64,000 nucleotides of DNA from positions 14,312,569 through 14,376,568 of the forward strand of contig CM033395.1 in the NCBI GenBank assembly GCA_019426215.1, written 5' to 3'. The position numbers were made by a program, and so were the translations under genes. The stretch comes from Buddleja alternifolia (lineage: Eukaryota; Streptophyta; Magnoliopsida; Lamiales; Scrophulariaceae). Positions 10,317-22,630 of the stretch are shown here, piece by piece. Below the pieces are notes generated by a model. It ran no database searches. It saw only the letters and a program-made list of their open reading frames with translations, and was not told the origin of the DNA. The first letter of the stretch is position 1. The number at the start of each line of letters is the position of its first letter.

Positions 10317-13300
10317 ATGGCGTACGGCGCTATAATGAACCTGGGTGCACCAGCCTCCTCCTTATCCTCCTCCCCCGCACACTTGTTCCGCCGCCACGTG
10401 GTCACACCCTCCTCCTCCACTCTCCCTATCCTTCTCACTACTGCTCTTCCAAAAAACATTCTCATCAAGCCTCGTCAATTACGCCGCCACTCCAGCGCCG
10501 CCGCCGCCGGAATTGGTGGCGATGTGCTGCAGGATGCCGGCGCCACCCTCTTGGTCATCGGCGGCGCTTACGCTCTAGTCTCCACTTTCGATAACCTTAC
10601 TCGCCGGAATATCATTGAACAGGTCATTCCTCTTTATTCTCTCTCTCTCTCTCTAAAACACATATTTGTGTGTACTTGCATGCAAGATGCTTGTCTGTGG
10701 CTGGGTGTATGAATTACTCTCTCACTCCTAATTGAGGAAATATTCCATTTCCACCCTGTCAACAAATTTGATTATATATCCAGATTTGATCAGATACAGT
10801 GTTGTGGCCTTTTAGCACTCTGTTTGTACGGTGATAGATCTTTACCAGCCTATACATACTTCTATGGTATATATATATATGCCTCAAATAACACTGTTGC
10901 TTCTAATCAGATTACGAAAGATAAATAGTTGATTTTTTAATCTTCAAATTTCGTTTGATTTGTTTGCTCCGTTTCCTATCCTCTTTCATGATACAAGAAA
11001 AAACTTCTGTTTTGGTACAACTGACTAATTTATTATGTGTTGACTGTTAACATTCAATCTGCCAAGCGAGTTTTTTCCATAAAGATGTGTGGTTTCTGCT
11101 TTTTAGGTTGTACTTTCATCTTAAGATTCAATAGTTGCATACGGGAAAAGCCAGGATTTTTAGTTTGGGGGCCAATACATAACAACAAAGGGGCAAAAGT
11201 TTGATACTTTTAGGGTTTTTTTTTTTTTTTTTTAAATTTGGTTTTTGGGGGTGGGGGTGCAGGGGGTGGCTGCCCCAATCAGCCCCCCCTTGGCTCTGTC
11301 ACTGGTTGCATATCATATCATATTGGTTGGTTCTTGTATGAGAAGGTGTTAAATTTTATCAAACACTGCCAAGGCAAAGTAGAGTCAATAAAGATTAATT
11401 GTTTTCTGTGAAGAAAAAAGTTGCATGCGTCAGGGGTCTAGATACTGTGCTATGTACTTGCATATATTGTACATACTACATACAGTTTCCACTCTTACCA
11501 GTACAACATACTTTGATATGTAATTCATAGTTGCATCTGGTTTGCATGAAAAGTGCTAACCTATATTTGGTACCCAACCAATCTTCCTTGGAGATATTTA
11601 ATCATGAGGGAAATGGTGTTTGCTTTGCCGATTATAGCTGGACTCCTTCCAAAATATAAAAATAAAAATGAAATCAATTTTTTTGAATCAGATCCAATTT
11701 TGCTATAAATATGCAGATTACCATTCCACAACTGATTAGCGCGGTAAAGTGCAAGAGTTTTGTGTGTATTACCTTCACAGAACTTATAAGAATGAATTTG
11801 ATAGAACAATGGTTATATTCATGCCGAAGGAAGGACATGGATGTAACTTCAAGAACTTGTAATAAAGGGTTTCACAAGTTTTAGGAGACCCAACTTACAA
11901 CTGGTCTACTAACACATTAGGAATGAAACAAGCAAGAGAAGAATATTGGAAGAATAATGAAACACGCACAAATCCATATTTTCGTGGTTTGGCAAAATAA
12001 TTGTCTATTTTAACCGCACTAGATTTTTTTTTTTTTTTTATATGTTTGAGTTGCTGATTACAAAAGACAAGCTAAATTTATATATATTGGAGTTTAGGAG
12101 TAAATTACCAAGATAGCCTCCTATGAAATTTGGGTTGGGTGTCACAGCATCCTGACTCTCACCTTTGGCCAGGGGCCAGTCCCCCTGTACCCCCTCCAAC
12201 TCAGCATGGAGTTTGGTCCGTGATCAGGGTCCTTTGTTTACACGACTTCCTTTTTATCAAACTCCATAATCTCATCATAACAATAACAAACAAAGAAAGT
12301 TGCTGCTTTTCAGTCCAAATTGTTGATTGTTAACAATCACAAATAACTTTAGCTTAACTTGGATCAGTTTGGAGAGTCTAGATGTTGTTGAAGATTGATT
12401 AGACTGCGGTTGCGATTATAGACTTGGAATAGCTTATTTCATTTTCAAATTTATTTTCTCAATTTACACCTTTCATAGAGTAATCCCAAGACAACTCTAT
12501 TGATTTTCATGATGATCTTGTTTTTCTAGACCTGTCGATAAACAGATTCAGCAAAAGGAGAGTATGCTATATAGAAAATATGAAATGAATTTAATGCAAG
12601 AGCTCTCATCTGTGCTATTCTTTATTTATTGCTAGCAGCCCAAACACCCTATTATATGCAGGTCTTGCTTAATCTTTTGAGCCAATAATAACATTTTGAC
12701 ATTTATCTTATTTCGAAGTAGCACAATTTGACCAAAATTGGCGAAACCAAAATATGGTGATGTATTTGTTCTTGTTATATGGCATAATAAAAACCATAAT
12801 TGACTGGAGACAAGTTTGTTCACGATAAATTTCAAAATGAAGTATTTTTTGGATTCTTTTGATAAGTTGATAGAAGTTTGATGTTTGCTTACTGTGTTCC
12901 TTCTGCATCGGATCCTCTAGACTACAATATCATTATGCTAGTGGAACATTTCTTTTGAGAGATAATTAAGGCTAATGAATTGTTGTGTATTTTAATCCTC
13001 CAAACTCCTGCACTGGAAATTCTTTTCAGTGTCAATTTATCTTCAATCCTAAGTATCCAAGTTAAAAGAAAAAACAGTTCTTATTGAGTGAAATTCCAGA
13101 TGAAAAACCTCCAGAAACTCCAAATCTTTTTTAATTATCCATGGAAACGTAAATATCTCTGCTTATTGCTGGAATTGAGTAAGTATGCATCATGTTTCAA
13201 ACTAGAAAGAAATGCATACATAGACAGAGCATGCCAGTTTTGTCTGTCTAATGGGTAGGAAGCTAATTAAGTTATCAAAATTTGCTAATTAAGTTATCAA

Positions 13301-14972
13301 AATTTGGATGAACGTAATCTCACAACCATATAATGGCATTCCTTATAAAATGGGATGCGTTCTGGAGGTATGTCATAAGGTTTCAGAATCCACTTAGTTT
13401 TTTGAAATTTACAGTTCTTTTATTACAAATGAAATACGTTCTTCTCTTACTTATGTTTTCTCAACTTTCATACAGACTTTGAGCCGGAAATTAGTCCACA
13501 TATTGTCAGGGTTGCTTTTTCTTGCATCCTGGCCAATTTTCAGGTATCTTCTGTGTCTTAGAAAAAATTTGTAGTCTGTATTTTCTCTTTACTTCAACAT
13601 TTTTATATCCTCAAATACTTTTAACTGATGATTTTGATCTTAGATTAGCAAATCTACAGGGGCTCGCTACTTCGCTTCTTTAGTGCCTTCCATAAATTGC
13701 TTAAGGCTTGTGATAAACGGTCTTTCGTTGACCACAGATGAAGGACTCGTAAAATCAGTTAGTCGAGAGGGAAAGCCCGAGTAATTCTCAAGTACCATTG
13801 TTGCTCTTCTTTGATTTCTTGCGAGTGACAAGAGAATTTATACACTTTTTTCGTTTCTTTTACAGGGAATTGCTTAGGGGCCCTCTATATTATGTTCTTG
13901 TATTGATTGTATCTGCAATTGTCTTTTGGCGCGAATCGCCTGTTGGGATGATTTCGCTGGCAATGATGTGTGGTGGTGATGGTAAGAGATGTACCTTTCC
14001 GGTTTGTTTTTAATATACTCAGATGATTCTTGGAAGGTTTCGGGAAACAGGTACAACCATTCATATAGTGGGACCCAGATGGTACACCATATGTAAATGA
14101 TTGTGATTATTCTCTTACTCTTAGGCTATGTTTGCTTCGTTAATTTTGGTGTGGAAAAGGAAAAGGAAAAAGAAAGACAATGGAAAGGATCAAAAGGTAA
14201 ATCAAATACGACCGAAATAGAGATTTCAAAAGTAAATATTCGCCCGCGAAAACTATTAGCACATTAGAGAAACTATTATCTATAAAAAAAAATTATGAAA
14301 ATGTTCTATTTTCTTCTCAAATTATTTAAAATTCAATTTTGAATCTTTTAGTCGCAAGAGCTGGATGAGAAGAAATTCTCACGTGCAGTTCGGCAGTAGA
14401 GATGGACTTCCGAAACAACCATCAACTATAACTATCATTTGATGTGGAGTAAAAAAAATTGTTTCCTTTTCCTTACCAGAATCCATGAACCAACTGTAGC
14501 ATTAGTCTTGATACTTCCTAAGAATCACACTTTTACTTCCACTGACCGCGTTACACTTGCTGAGCTGTAGGCATTGCTGATATCATGGGACGAAAATTCG
14601 GCTTCAGAAAACTTCCTTATAATCAACAGAAGAGTTGGGCTGGTAGCATATCTATGTTTCTTTTCAGTTTCTTGGTTTCAGTTGGGTGCGTATAAATTTT
14701 AAAACCTTTTTTTTTTTTGCTGAATAGTTTTATTATTTTATCTGATTCTTGACGTGACTTTTTCTTTTTTTACGTGGGACTACAGTATGCTCTATTATTT
14801 TACGGTCTTTGGGTACATTCAGCTGGAATGGATGTCAACTATAGAAAGGGTTGCTTTGGTTTCATTTGTGGCAACTGTGATAGAATCACTCCCAATTACT
14901 GGAATAGTCGATGATAATATTTCTGTTCCTTTAGTTAGCATGGTAAGTGCGTTTTTGATTTTCGGTTACTAG
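10317..14972 (+). CDS. VTE5: Phytol kinase, chloroplastic (VTE5-like), 6 exons
   Basis: Exons are 10317-10622, 13476-13543, 13649-13780, 13866-13981, 14571-14685 and 14786-14972, giving 307 codons with GT/AG introns and consistent phases. Arabidopsis VTE5 is about the same length. Exon 1 encodes a Ser/Thr/Arg-rich plastid transit-like N-terminus; a second in-frame Met lies at codon 7. Later exons give SRKLVHILSGLLF, GARYFASLVPSINCLRLVING, EELLRGPLYYVL, the highly conserved FWRESPVGMISLAMMCGGDG followed by IADIMGRKFG, then YNQQKSWAGSISM and VESLPITGIVDDNISVPL. This is the polytopic dolichol-kinase/CTP-transferase-like fold. The enzyme phosphorylates phytol released from chlorophyll to phytyl phosphate, feeding tocopherol and phylloquinone synthesis in plastid membranes. 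The motif wording favours VTE5 over farnesol kinase. Intron 1 (2,853 bp) is unusually long. No coding lesion was seen. Confidence 0.93.
10623..13475 (+). other. Intron 1 of the phytol kinase gene
   Basis: This 2,853-bp AT-rich intron runs from donor CAG|GTCATT to acceptor TACAG|ACTTTG. It contains a likely repeat around 11140-11312 and poly-T runs near 11218 and 12027. No exon-like segment matching the family was found in it. Confidence 0.85.
11140..11312. repeat. Probable interspersed repeat in intron 1
   Basis: Short terminal words CCAGGATTTTTAG at one end and CTTGGCTCTGTCACTG at the other bracket a T-run followed by G/C-rich GGGGGTGGGGGTGCAGGGGG. The layout resembles small repeats common in plant introns. 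Class and exact ends are not resolved. Confidence 0.35.
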
Positions 14973-16469
14973 CAGAGGGACCAAGAGCCCTCTATTGAAG
15001 TGCAGTTCTTAAATATACACATTATTCTTCTTCACTTGTATTGCGTAGTTTGGCTGTGGAATGTTTTGTGTTGTATTACTTAATAGTGTTTCTTTTGGTC
15101 TCCGAAAATTATCTCAAAGTAGGGGCTCCAGGCCATGAAGCTTCTCCGCGGGTGGGAAATTTCATTTTACCCACCCACTTGCTTCCTACCCAAGTAGGGT
15201 AGCGGCCCGATGGGATTATAAAGTGATGAAGTTATAAAGTGGACAATGACATCGTCATGTGTAACTTTATCGCTTAGAATACTGCTAGGTATTTTTGATG
15301 GATTGAATTTTTTGGAGTCAGTTCACCCAACATCATTGATTGGAGTGGATGTGTTGGTAAAATGCACTCAAATCTATTTTAATTGATTGATGCAACAATC
15401 TCAATAAACTCGAACCACCTTAGAATGACATCAATTGATTGGCTTAGCATAGGTTTTACCCACTTAGTGTAGTAGTAAAATGGGATAGGCGATTGTATCC
15501 ATCGTTTGTAATTTTGACTCCCCTTACATAATGTGGATATGCATAATCTTAAAAAGTGGTTGGACCTTTTCACATGAATCACCATCTTATTTTTGAGGTG
15601 GAAGAATCATATGAGATTAGCATTCGTCAAATTGAATAAGTACCTTTACTTGAGAAAAAAAATAAAAATAATATATATATATATATATATATAATTAGAC
15701 TGCATTTGAATTGATGAGTTTGGGATTTTCAAATCCAAATTTTGATTTTTCTCTGAGTTTGAAATGAATAATTTTGAATTCCTTGGATTCTCCCTGTAAC
15801 GACCCGACAACCCATTGGAGGTATGGAGATGGTCATTTCCTTATGAGCAGGTCGTTGGAGGTTACAAATCAAATTATTCCAGTCACACAAATGATCAATA
15901 TATATAGGATTAATTATACTAAAAGTGGTTTGGTTCAGTTATTTCATATCTAATTTATATAGGAATTGATTTACGTAGTATTAGTTATGACACAAGTTAA
16001 AAATAAATGAAATAAGTTTGTAACTACAATTATTTTAATCTTACTAAAATAAGAATAAAATTTGGATACTAACCACTAACCACTTTATTAGTGAAAGACT
16101 CGTATAGACTTTGTCACATAACAATTTATGAGAAATGCATACAAGATTTCAATATCATATAAAAATCTCGAATTTTATTAGCATTGTTATCGAAATATTG
16201 AAGGATGTTGTCATTGTGCCTCGTCCAACTAAAAGTCTAGAACTTGAGATTTATCCATAGCTGAACGTTGAGAAAGTTCAAATGACTGTTGAGTTATGAT
16301 AATATAGTGATACTTGTTTTCTCAATGTAATTTCAGTTTCCTTTCTTAATGGTAAGATAACCAAAAAAAAGAAAAAGAAACATAGCATGGAAAATTCCCT
16401 CCGGAAACAATATGACCTAAAATGGAAAAAGAAAAAGAAGGAAACAATGTGTGTGTATATATATACATA
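14973..16469. other. 3' UTR and intergenic DNA without recognised genes
   Basis: The first 100-200 bp are presumably the phytol kinase 3' UTR. The rest is AT-rich, with a TA microsatellite at 15671-15692 and a possible small MITE remnant at 15697-15790. No coding frame carries a recognisable motif. Confidence 0.6.
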
Positions 16470-17000
16470 TAGGGCTTTTAACATCCATCATAAGAATATC
16501 TGGCTTTGGCAGCCAACCCCCTCAAGCATGGAATTTTTGCATATTAACCCTTCTATTAGATTGACCGTTGGATCGAAGGCTAGACAAGAGTTCAATGACA
16601 CCTTTGTCTTTGTTCATGGAAAAAAACGCACAAAACTGATAATAATTTTGGTGTTTTAAGTTTTGTTCACAAGCAACTTTATTTTTATTTTATAGTTTAG
16701 GACTTATTACTAAAAATTGATAGTGAACTAAATTTAACATTTCAAAAATAGATTTATAAATAGTTAAATCCTCTTACAAAGATGAAAATGATTAATGTAC
16801 TATTATCATAAATCACCAATAAAAACCTATGAACATGAAAATAACTACAGTACACAATCTTAAAATGTAACTACAATCTATTTAAAATCAATAGCGTACA
16901 ACTTAAGATATTAAACTTAATAAGTGGATTAAGTTATGTGCTAAGCACATAAAATAATTCTTACACAATTTATTGAGTGCAAGCTTTAAATTGTATTATA

Positions 17001-17035
<35 letters not shown>

Positions 17036-17495
17036 AGTTATTATTACTCTGAACAAATAATTTTACATTCATATTTTAGTTGTTCTTCTACTAACACGTG
17101 TGTTGAATTGTTTCGTACTTTTGGACTGAATTTTCACCTTAATTTTTACAAAAAATCATATGCTCGTACATATTAAACACTTAATTTACTTTATTTCGTA
17201 TTTGACAAATTAGATCTTTAACTAATTGTAATTCTAATCAAAACTAATATATTTAAACTTTTTATCACGTAGGATTGAATCACAAACACAAAAGCAAAAA
17301 TTGAAGATTATTTACAAATTAGAAATCACCATAATACATCCCCTTTATTACTAAGGGCAAAAATGTGATTTTATCTCTTTATAGTTCTCAGTATGTCAAT
17401 ATAGCTGAGGGGGTTACATGCCAAGGATTTCATACCGTAGGTGTTATTTGCCAAAAATAAATATCCCAGGATGGTATATGCCAAAAAACCTATTA
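16470..17495. mobile_element. Possible degenerate element with inverted ends
   Basis: The left side (16470-16560) and the reverse complement of the right side (17390-17495) share patchy words, including AACCCCCTCA and spaced GGCA-type repeats. The interior is AT-rich with no coding motif. Similar 'not inside a gene' repeats with GGCATATA words are common in plants. Ends and class are uncertain. Confidence 0.3.
16996..17034. repeat. TA microsatellite
   Basis: An almost pure TA/TG dinucleotide run. Confidence 0.9.
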
Positions 17496-17498
17496 TAT

Positions 17499-17499
<1 letters not shown>

Positions 17500-17537
<38 letters not shown>
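17500..17537. repeat. AT microsatellite
   Basis: A perfect AT run of about 38 nt. Confidence 0.95.
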
Positions 17538-17538
<1 letters not shown>

Positions 17539-17710
17539 CCCATGTGTTGATTCTGCTGAGTATGACATGAGTAGATGAGTCTTACTAAAAATATATTCTG
17601 AATATGGATGTATTATGTGGATTACAGGCAAACAGAATCATCACATTCATATATTTAGAAATTGAAAAACTATTATACAATTTTCCACACTATTAAATAC
17701 TAAACATATT

Positions 17711-17888
17711 AAGGGTGAGTTTGGCCTATGCATAATTGATTCTTGTAGAATTGATTATGAAAACGTGGTTTTGTAACGCAAAAATGTCCAAACGAACTTA
17801 TAGAAAAGGGGGCCAAACACACCAAAAATTGCGGCTAAGAATTCTAACGCAATTTTTAACGTTTCAAAAGTTGGGCCAAACGGCCTCT
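17711..17888. mobile_element. MITE-like repeat
   Basis: It begins GGGTGAGTTTGGCC and ends GGGCCAAACGGCCTC, so the ends are roughly inverted (TTTGGCC / GGCCAAA). The length is about 178 bp. The target duplication is unclear, and the class could be hAT- or Harbinger-like. Confidence 0.4.
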
Positions 17889-17999
17889 AATTATGGAAGG
17901 CAATTACATGGCCACGGCTTTGTTTGATATATAATGATTCGAGATCAAAATTGAGAATCTTGCGAAATGATGTCGGGGAATGTTGTGTCCGACCTGATT

Positions 18000-19138
18000 C
18001 CCGACAAATCAGAAAAAACAGAGCTTTTTCGTGTAGATAGTAATTTGTGTTTTTTAACAAATAATTACATAATCCTCATTAACACTAATTAATAAGGATT
18101 TATAGTGTACATAGTAGGCTTGAGCTAAGCAGTTTTGGGCCGGCTTATCAACATTGATAAGGTCTATTATATATTAATTGTCTCCAATAATTATTCAATT
18201 CTTCATGATCAACAAATTAATACTATTTAATAATATATCCCTAATCATTATTTGGACACATCACATAATATCTAATTTAATCAGAATAATAACTTTTTTA
18301 ATTTTAAAAATTGAGACTAATCACTCTATTTAAGCTGTCAATAGTAACAATCAATTTCACAAGTATTAATGAGATTTTTCGTATTCTAATATTGTCACTA
18401 CGTATGTGTAATTAACAATCAACACTTGCAATTTGAACTAGAGATGACAATTTGATTTCGAAAGCATGGTCAAACTCAATCCAACGGGTTATGAGTTACG
18501 TTGACTTTGGAACATTTTGAGTTGGGTCCATTTCGGATTCATTCATGTTGAAGATAACTAGGGGTGTAAACGAGTTAAATCGAGCAGAACAAATTGTTGT
18601 CCAAGTTTATTTGAATTATAACCGAGTTTCAAAATTTGTGTTTGAGTTTGTTTAATTATTAATCGAGCCGAACTCAAACAAGCTTTAATCGAGCCAAATT
18701 GAAGTTGTTTGATTTTTTTATACATGTTTTTTATTATTTTTTACTAATCTAGCCGAGATTCAAAACTTATCAAACACAAAAAATTGTTCAAACTTAGTTT
18801 GATATTTTAATGAATCGACTCAAACGAGCTTTTAGCGATCAAGCTCAAGTAATTTGATTCGTCTTTCAACTCTAAATCTAGGATCCCAAATGAGTTTTGA
18901 GTAATTTCAACATGGGTTGAGCCTTTCATAGATCCTCATTCGGTTCATTTTGAGTTTAAGCAAAAACAAAAAAGACAATTTAAATTTAAAAATTACTTTG
19001 TTTAATTGATATTATTTCTAATTACAATAATAACAAAATCGAACCACCACCACTCACCACAAAGCCAAACAACACTCCCAGGATTGGGGGTGGGGCAGTC
19101 AAATACACCAATATTAAACAAATGAATTAGGAAATGGG
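18000..19138. other. AT-rich intergenic DNA with a possible hAT-type MITE
   Basis: At 18551-18880, TAGGGGTGTAAACGAGT at one end and a rough inverted counterpart ending TTCAACTCTA recall common plant hAT-derived MITEs. No matching 8-bp duplication was found. The remainder has no gene-like content. Confidence 0.35.
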
Positions 19139-20732
19139 TAATGATATTAGCACTCCACCAATTACTATAGGATCTCCAATTTCAAATTTTATATGAAAAT
19201 ATGACAAGAATGCCCTTAAGCCCCAAATTACATCATAATTTTCAAAATTTAATTTCTAGACTACCCTTATGCCATTAAAATTAACCCAACATAATGTAGA
19301 GACGGTGGTGAATGTCTTGAGTTCTTCAGCACCACATTTGAGTTCTTCAGCACCACATTAGAGTTCTTGTTATTTTGCTTAAAGCATCGCATTTTTCTTT
19401 TCGGCTGATTTATGAAGTATATACATAACACACACACATGGCTGCTGCAATATACTACAAAACCGGAAAAAGAAAGAAAAACGAACTTGATGTAGATTTT
19501 TTCTTTCTTTCAAGTCATTACTTCATATAATAAATTAGAAAAGAGTTTTGAGCTAAAGAAACCTTAAATATAGTCATCAAAACAAAGGAGAATGCTAAAG
19601 GGCGATTCATAAACATACTATTTGACACAATATTTAAACAAAATATAGGTCCTATTTGATTCATGCCAATAAAATGTCATCCCTCTTGTTCTTTTCTTCA
19701 TCTGCCAAAGGAGATGAATTAGGACAAATTATGAGAATAACATTTCACCATAATAGATAAACTTAATCAATTTAAATATAAATAACTAATCGAAACATTT
19801 TTAGTTCAAGATAAACCACTTCATGGGTTAAATCGTCTAAAAATTTCTTCATGATTGTAATAGGTAGGAGCCATAGATACACTAGTTTCAAGGCTTTGTA
19901 CACATGTACGCATATTATGTCTCAAACCATCACATGAACTGCATTTTTGAATTTTCTCCACAATTTTAAATTCACAAACGTCGAGTAGAACTATCATTTT
20001 TTCTTTTCTTAAAAGGATGGCCCCTACGAGAATTGATCTTTTGCTCATTAACTGTCAAAGGAAGAGAAGCATTCACAATTGGAGAAATTTGCCTTTGAGT
20101 CTAAAATATTTTAGTTAATTATTTGAACCAAGAGTTTTTTTAAAGAGACAACAAAACTACTCTAAATTCAATGACTAACCATGTAACAATATTAAATAAT
20201 GCAAATGAATGGCACTAAAATATTATAATCGATCTGAATACTAACTTGTGACAAAACTAAAATTTTATATTATAAAATATATAGGAGAGAGTTATGGCTT
20301 CTATCAGTCTGAGATGAATTGCATGACTGATAGAATTCAAAATTTGTTCAGAATATTTTGTATTCATCAATTCAATTATCCCATTCAACATGGAAGTAAC
20401 TCCCTCAATTTCCTCAATGATATTTTTCTCCATTGTTCTGATTTTATTTAACATGAAAATATGATGAACTGGTGAAGAAATTGAGTAACTTAATACTAAA
20501 GTAGCTTTAAGGTAGAGATTGAGATTGAGATGAGAAAGAAAATGTTTGGTGGCATGTGTTCCGTGACAATTGAAATAGGTAAGTGAAAAGATTAACTTGG
20601 GATTGAGGGCATGTTAGTCTTACAATTTTTTGGCTATTGTTTTTATTACTAAGTGGGTGTTTTTGTCATTTTCTTATAAAGAGAAATTAAAGTGGAGCTC
20701 CTATAGTAATTAGTGGAGTACTAATATAATTA
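19139..20732 (-). mobile_element. Mutator-like element with long TIRs
   Basis: The left end (19139-19290) and the inverted right end (20585-20732) match over roughly 90-150 bp, for example CTCCACCAATTACTATAGGA against CTCCACTAATTACTATAGGA. They share GAAAATATGACAA / GAAAATGACAA further in. Long TIRs around about 1.3 kb of different internal sequence are typical of Mutator-like elements. Inside is a minus-strand fragment with a zinc knuckle. No clear 9-bp target duplication was found; GGG abuts both ends. Confidence 0.6.
19815..20460 (-). pseudogene. Zinc-knuckle fragment inside the Mutator-like element
   Basis: One minus frame (19821-20048) contains CSSCDGLRHNMRTC, a C-x2-C-x4-H-x4-C zinc knuckle preceded by a Lys/Arg-rich run (KIVEKIQK). 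This is the arrangement near the C-terminus of FAR1-related proteins and some MULE transposases. A second piece (20257-20454) encodes ITS-type helical sequence without a known motif. Frames are broken and nothing upstream resembles a transposase core. It may be the tail of the element's own transposase or a captured FAR1-like gene piece. Confidence 0.4.
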
Positions 20733-20934
20733 GGGTTATGTGCAACTTGCGACCAAAAATAATAATAATAATAAATAAATTTTTTTGGCTATTGTTTTTA
20801 TTAATAAGTGGGTGTTTTTGTCATTTTCTTAGAAAGAGAAATTAAAGTGGAGCTTCTATAGTAATTAGTGGAGAGTTAATATGATTAAGGTTGTGTGCAG
20901 CTTGCGACCAAAAATAATAATAATAATAAGTAAA
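20626..20934. repeat. Tandem duplication of the Mutator-like TIR end
   Basis: Two copies of about 150 bp (about 20626-20776 and 20777-20934) share AATTTTTTGGCTATTG through GCTTGCGACCAAAAATAATA. The second copy lies outside the element, so the right terminus plus flank was duplicated after insertion. GAA and GAAA microsatellites follow to 20988. Confidence 0.75.
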
Positions 20935-20940
20935 TAAATA

Positions 20941-20988
20941 GAAGAAGAAGAAGAAGAAGATGAAGAAAGAAAGAAAGAAAGAAAGAAA
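20941..20988. repeat. GAA/GAAA microsatellite
   Basis: An AGAAGA run followed by AAAG repeats. Confidence 0.9.
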
Positions 20989-20999
20989 AGGTTGTGCCC

Positions 21000-22105
21000 A
21001 AGCTGTAGAATTTCTTATAAAGCCACCCCAACACTTTCAATATTTATAGAATTTCTTATAAAGCCACCTCAACAGTTTCAATATTTTATGATCTTCTTCA
21101 CGTTAGTGTATAGAGAGAGAGAGCGAGAGAGAGGAAAGATAATTGACCATTGTTATCCGCTTAGATCCCACCAACCCCCCACTCAGGGGGTCCCACCATT
21201 TTATCCATTCGATGGCACACCAAGAAGAAAAAAACAAGAGAGTTTAAAATGGTAGTGATTAATTGGATGATACATCTATGTACGAGAAATTTTTATCTAA
21301 TAAAAATAGTGAGAAGAAGTGTTTTTAGGTATAAGAAATATGGTATTAAAAATGTTTATGAGTTTTTTTAGGAAAAATTATGTAATGATTATGATTGATG
21401 TGGTATGTTTTTTGTGGTGAAAAAATTGTTTAGATTGGTGTTTAGTTTTAATTTTTTTTCGTAAATATATTTTAGTCAAACTAATCAATTTAGACATAAA
21501 AAAATAGGTAAAATAATCTTATTTTGCACATTTTGCATTAGAATTTGCGATTAATTTGACTCTCTGTGTTGAGAAATAGCTGGAAGAAACACTTTTAATC
21601 GATGAGTAAACTGTCAAATCATGAATAATAATAATTTATGTTTTCTCTTTTTTCTCAAGAATTTTGAGATTTTTTTTTAAAAAAATTAAATGATGATGTA
21701 CCAACGAAACACATTTTTTAGAGAAACAATCTCTAAGAAACATTTTTTATAGTAGATGTAGCCATCCAATTATTTTCTTGATTTGCCTCTTTAGGGCATG
21801 GTAGATGTCAGTCATTTTTGTCATGGCATATCTAAACTTCAAAACTAGAAATAAATAAAGGATTTGGGTATTTTAATTATAATGATTATCATCTAATGTG
21901 GCATTATTATGGCTACACGTAATTTAGAAATTTAAACCTAAATTAAATATATACATATGAGTTTATAATTATCAATTAATTACAATGAAAGATGGACCAT
22001 TAGTCATGCGGATCAACTAAAGAGTTCAATTCCACCCATGGATCATTAAACACTTTTGTAAATATTGAGAAATTAGACAATTAATATGTGAGAGCCTAAT
22101 CACTT
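21000..22105. repeat. Duplicated noncoding block I, left part
   Basis: Segments at 21140-21240 and 21775-21900 are homologous to 55390-55540 and 55570-55680. Examples are CATTGTTATCC with CACCAACCCC, GATGGCA with ACCAAGAAG, and TTTGTCATGGCAT with TCTAAACTT. The homology is patchy and shows indels, so the duplication is old. A GA microsatellite lies at 21115-21135. No coding sequence is visible. Confidence 0.55.
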
Positions 22106-22236
22106 TTTTTTTTTTTTTTGGTATATATCAGGGTTTCCCCAGCCGGACACCGGAGACTATTTCCCTTCGAGGCGTAGAGATCACCGAAGTGGGTTTTACT
22201 TCTCCTAACAAAGCATTTTCCATACACACCGCTAAG
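22106..22236 (-). mobile_element. SINE-like retroposon with target duplication
   Basis: A poly-T run (poly-A on the minus strand) followed by about 115 bp of GC-richer sequence is flanked by AATCACTT(T) at 22098-22105 and 22237-22245. The paralogous segment at 23827-23850 has a single uninterrupted AATCACTTTAAAAG, an empty site. Pol III boxes are not clear, so it may be 5'-truncated. Confidence 0.75.
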
Positions 22237-22455
22237 AATCACTTTAAAAGATTCACTAATCATCATTTGTTATACAAAGCAAGTCAATCGTGTTGTAGCT
22301 CGTACTCAATCATTCCCTCTTTGCTCCCCGAAGCACTTACGCTGAGGTTCACTGCGCTGACCTTGATCATATTTCACACAACATCATCATACTTTAAAGC
22401 ATTGTGTTATTAACCAAAAAAAGAGACGAAATAAGAAGTTATTTTAGTTCTTCTG
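22237..22455. repeat. Duplicated block shared with 23840-24025 and 55680-55740
   Basis: This segment includes AAGATTCACTAATCATCATT, CCCTCTTTGCTCCCCGAAGC and the ATTGTGTTATTAACCAAAAA stretch, all repeated at 23840-24010. It is noncoding and of unknown origin. Confidence 0.7.
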
Positions 22456-22630
22456 AAAATAATATATGATGCATAGATACGGATACGAGGATACATGTAT
22501 GATCGATGCGGATATGAAATAGAAGAGGTCAAGTTTTTTGATTGATAATATAATTAAGAGCAATTTGACTTTAAATGATTTGTAGTTTTTAAGAATATCA
22601 TAACTGAGAAAATTAAGGGAGAAAGGCAAA

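Noticed and set aside
10295..10594. Alternative plus ORFs in phytol kinase exon 1
   Set aside because: Out-of-frame readings of the transit-peptide exon; only the 10317 frame joins to the conserved downstream exons.
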